From UBA935 sp031556725 (GTDB lineage: Bacteria; Bacillota; Clostridia; Lachnospirales; Lachnospiraceae), in contig JAVBSL010000042.1 of NCBI GenBank assembly GCA_031556725.1, forward strand, positions 15,098 through 79,097: a stretch of 64,000 nucleotides of DNA, written 5' to 3'. Positions 61,756-64,000 of the stretch are shown piece after piece. The notes beneath the pieces are model-generated. The model did not search any database. It was given only the letters and a program-made list of their open reading frames with translations, and was not told the DNA's origin. The position numbers and the translations under genes are program-made. Positions within the stretch are counted from its first letter, which is position 1, and the number at the start of each line of letters is the position of its first letter.

Positions 61756-63819
61756 TTAGTAGTCCTCCCAATCAATATCATCAGCAGGGGTCAGACAGCC
61801 GGCCATATCTGCTAATTTGGGATGATGAAAAATATCGGTGGCACTAAGCAGCCAGCCGCGTTCAAACATAGCCGCCTCGATGCGGATTGCGCCAAGAGAA
61901 GTACCGCCGGACAAAAAGAAATCGTCGGTGGGAGATACTTCGTTTTTTTCCAGAACTTCTTTCCAAACCTCCATTAATTCTGCCAGCATAAGCGGGTCAG
62001 AGAGCTCCGGCTGGGCGTTGGCACTTTCTGTATATACAGGAGGATTCAAAATTACATGATCCATTTTCCACTCTCCGGTGAGCAGCAGTTCCTTGAAGGC
62101 TTTTCCCCAATGTTCTAACATAGCCTGGGAAAAAAGCTGATCGGCATAAGTAAACACGGCCAGAATACCGTCTTCCTCTTCTCGCAGATCAAGGACCAGA
62201 TCAAAAAGCCCGCCGGGATATTCCCCCCGCACAATCTGCGGATGAAGATCCGGAACAAAAGACAGCGGCTGGGGTAAGGGAATATAATTAATCATCACAT
62301 CATAAAAAAGTTTACCGGAAGAAAGGCGTGCCGGTTTTATCAAGTGGGCTAAATGCTCCAGGGTCATCTCCTGATGCTCCCACAAGGCAGCAAAGTGTGC
62401 GCAGGTGTGATCCAAAAAGGACTTGAAATCCTGACCGGAAATGTCCAGAGTAAGGGGCAGGGTTTTTACAAACATACCAATGGTGCGGGACATATGAGGA
62501 TGATTTCTGCCGGAAAAAGGAACCCCGATTATGACCCTTTCCTGATGGGAAAGCCTGGCCAGCATAAAACCGTAAGCGGCTAAAAATAACTGGAACAGCG
62601 TGGCATTATGTAAGGCAGCATATTCAGATAATTGTTTTTGTTCTTTTTCATCAAAAAATACGGTATGGATTGCTGAGGAATCTAGCTTAGCCGGCCGGTC
62701 TCCCAGGTGAGGAAGTGATAACGCGGTCACACCGTCAGAGAACATCTTTTGCCAAAAGAGTTCATCACCGGTAATCCAACGATTTAACTGCCAGAGGGTA
62801 ATATCATGAACCTGAGCACTGACAGCGGGAACACCCCCCTTATAAAGGGTCCAGAAATCCTCCATCAGAATACGCAAACCGGCAGCATCCGCAAGGATAT
62901 GGTGGGTGGTAAAGATAAGTTCCCCGGACCGGAGGGTAATATCAAACAGGGGTGCCGCCGATAAGTCAAACTGACGGCGGGGAGAATCCACCAAAATTAC
63001 CGCCATATCATCTTTGATCATTTGCAGCACTTCACCGGACTGCTCGGTAAAATAAGATCTCAAAATACTGTTCCGCTTTACCAACTCCTGAAACGCAGAT
63101 GTTGCTTTTGCGGAATCGATTTCCCCCGTAAAGGTACATTTTATGGAAACTGTATAGCGTCCCTCGTCCTGCCCGGTTCGCCACAACAGCCACATTTGGC
63201 GCATGGAGGGAGAAAGAGGATAAGCTTTTTGCGGTTTGGCAGGGGGGATAAGACTTTCTTCCTGATCTTTTTTGCGGCGGACCAAACCGGCCAATAAGCC
63301 GGGTGTAGGATTGGCAAACAAGGCGGAATAAGGAAGCGACAATGAAAACTCTTTAAACGCCGCCACTTGTAACTGCATCAGTTTAAGTGAATTGCCGCCT
63401 AAGCGGAAAAAGTTATCATCACTTTTAACCGAATCGGGAGAAAGGTGAAGAATACGCTGAAAAAGCGCGGCAAATCGCTCTTCCCATTCATCATTATATT
63501 TGAGAACGCTGCATTCCGAAGAATCTTCCGATGCAGTTTCATGATAGATAAGCCGGCTGCGGTCAACCTTACCGTTTAAGCTGCGAGGTAAACTGTCCAG
63601 GATCATATAGATAGACGGAAGCATATATTCTGGCAAAAAAGAGCGCAGACAGGTTGACAAACAGGTTTGCAGGTCCGGCTGAGGGGGAGGTTCAAGACTG
63701 CTGACGATCCAGGCAATCAGGGTAGTTTCATCCTGAATGGACTGAGCGGTTACACAGCACTCCTTAATGACTTCGCTTTGGATCAATGCAGCTTCCACCT
63801 GCTGGAGATTTACCTTCAT
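61756..63819 (-). CDS. NRPS protein: truncated A, PCP, C, PCP (5' end broken)
   Basis: 687 residues from ATG 63819, but the protein begins inside an adenylation domain: the first residues (MKVNLQQVEAAL) are the second half of motif A8. The frame stays coding upstream as LGRNDWTVKIRD back to TGA 63865-63867. The ORF then has A10 (RSLNGKVDR, about 79-87), PCP1 (FFRLGGNSLKLM, Ser144), a condensation domain with HHILADA (about 306) where the final Gly is Ala, and a second PCP (FFLSGGTSLGAI, about 640). The second PCP has no adenylation domain of its own. With about 400 residues of the A domain missing, this protein cannot activate an amino acid unless the core is made separately. It is either a degraded module or the 3' part of a frameshifted gene. 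Confidence 0.8.
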   Translation of the reverse strand: MKVNLQQVEAALIQSEVIKECCVTAQSIQDETTLIAWIVSSLEPPPQPDLQTCLSTCLRSFLPEYMLPSIYMILDSLPRSLNGKVDRSRLIYHETASEDSSECSVLKYNDEWEERFAALFQRILHLSPDSVKSDDNFFRLGGNSLKLMQLQVAAFKEFSLSLPYSALFANPTPGLLAGLVRRKKDQEESLIPPAKPQKAYPLSPSMRQMWLLWRTGQDEGRYTVSIKCTFTGEIDSAKATSAFQELVKRNSILRSYFTEQSGEVLQMIKDDMAVILVDSPRRQFDLSAAPLFDITLRSGELIFTTHHILADAAGLRILMEDFWTLYKGGVPAVSAQVHDITLWQLNRWITGDELFWQKMFSDGVTALSLPHLGDRPAKLDSSAIHTVFFDEKEQKQLSEYAALHNATLFQLFLAAYGFMLARLSHQERVIIGVPFSGRNHPHMSRTIGMFVKTLPLTLDISGQDFKSFLDHTCAHFAALWEHQEMTLEHLAHLIKPARLSSGKLFYDVMINYIPLPQPLSFVPDLHPQIVRGEYPGGLFDLVLDLREEEDGILAVFTYADQLFSQAMLEHWGKAFKELLLTGEWKMDHVILNPPVYTESANAQPELSDPLMLAELMEVWKEVLEKNEVSPTDDFFLSGGTSLGAIRIEAAMFERGWLLSATDIFHHPKLADMAGCLTPADDIDWEDY

Positions 63820-63873
63820 ATCCCGAATTTTTACTGTCCAGTCGTTGCGCCCCAGATGACACGGTCACCGCAT

Positions 63874-64000
63874 TTACTTTTCAGGTGCAAAAAGGATTCG
63901 TTCGAGGAATGTTGAATCCCATCCAGCTAATTTTCTGAGATTTTTTAAACTTGCACCCCCAAATTGTACCCTTTTTATATGTTCTAGCGCAAGTTTTCTC
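63874..64000 (-). CDS. C-terminal end of an unidentified gene (partial)
   Basis: On the - strand a frame is open from the right window edge to a TAA at 63874-63876, giving about 41 residues with protein-like composition (KRVQFGGASLKNLRKLAGWD, then STFLERILFAPEK). No family is recognised with confidence. It ends only 7 bases before the TGA that closes the truncated adenylation frame, so it may be an insertion, for example a transposase end, that cut the NRPS gene, or part of a frameshifted NRPS. It cannot be resolved without the sequence to the right. Confidence 0.4.
   Translation of the reverse strand, partial: RKLALEHIKRVQFGGASLKNLRKLAGWDSTFLERILFAPEK

Overview
The window reads as a low-GC anaerobic Firmicute, most likely Lachnospiraceae (Clostridia). 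This rests on gene content: a perfect CIRCE element in front of hrcA-grpE-dnaK-dnaJ, an AGE-epimerase/GH130 beta-mannoside operon, a DUF6465-type Lys/Ala/Pro-rich protein, and PD-(D/E)XK 'Rpn/transposase-like' genes with EQG/EIG repeat tails. Strong AGGAGG-type ribosome binding sites precede most genes. No rRNA, tRNA or CRISPR array was seen.

Layout. (1) 1-479 is the 3' end of a gene of unknown function. (2) 753-16088 is one long + strand surface-polymer operon. It has a VioA-like aminotransferase, an O-acyltransferase, an initiating phosphoglycosyl transferase, two ATP-grasp ligases, an NAD-dependent epimerase followed by the tail of a second one, three 'sugar-transfer associated' ATP-grasp proteins, a carboxyethylornithine-synthase-like dehydrogenase, a Wzy-like polymerase, a Wzx-like flippase and a CapA-like metallophosphatase. 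It contains no recognisable chain-extending glycosyltransferase but five ATP-grasp enzymes, which suggests an amide-decorated or partly amide-linked glycopolymer. (3) 16.2-25.0 kb is an AT-rich accessory stretch. It holds a membrane-anchored MORN-repeat protein, an intergenic cluster of DnaA-box-like sites, a small gene plus an HD-hydrolase/phosphoribosyltransferase-like fusion (a candidate conflict or defence module), and a graveyard of Rpn-like nuclease genes with duplicated leaders and truncated copies.

(4) 25.1-38.1 kb is a beta-mannoside uptake and breakdown locus. On the - strand are GH127 and two AraC regulators; divergent on the + strand are a sugar ABC transporter (lipoprotein plus two permeases), an AGE epimerase, two GH130 phosphorylases and a GH1 glycosidase fused to a mannose-6-phosphate isomerase. 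Imported mannobiose would be epimerised to mannosylglucose, phosphorolysed to mannose-1-phosphate plus glucose, and mannose salvaged through Man6P to Fru6P. (5) 38.2-50.1 kb is housekeeping: aminotransferase, patatin, UppP, DUF6465 protein, the CIRCE-controlled chaperone operon, an aldo/keto reductase, a TPM-domain protein and a zinc-ribbon protein.

(6) 50.2-64.0 kb (- strand) is a non-ribosomal peptide operon. A 5'-truncated protein (adenylation C-terminal piece, PCP, C, PCP) comes first, then a 2289-residue C-A-PCP-C-A-PCP-reductase protein. After these come a DUF697-like protein, an SPFH/band-7 protein, a tiny membrane protein, a spore-photoproduct-lyase-like radical SAM enzyme and a cyclic-peptide-type ABC exporter. 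The terminal reductase predicts release of a peptide aldehyde or a product derived from it.

Base composition changes visibly near 25.0 kb: AT-rich to the left, richer in G+C to the right. This fits acquisition of the surface-polymer and accessory regions by transfer. All family assignments are by eye from motifs; no database search was run.
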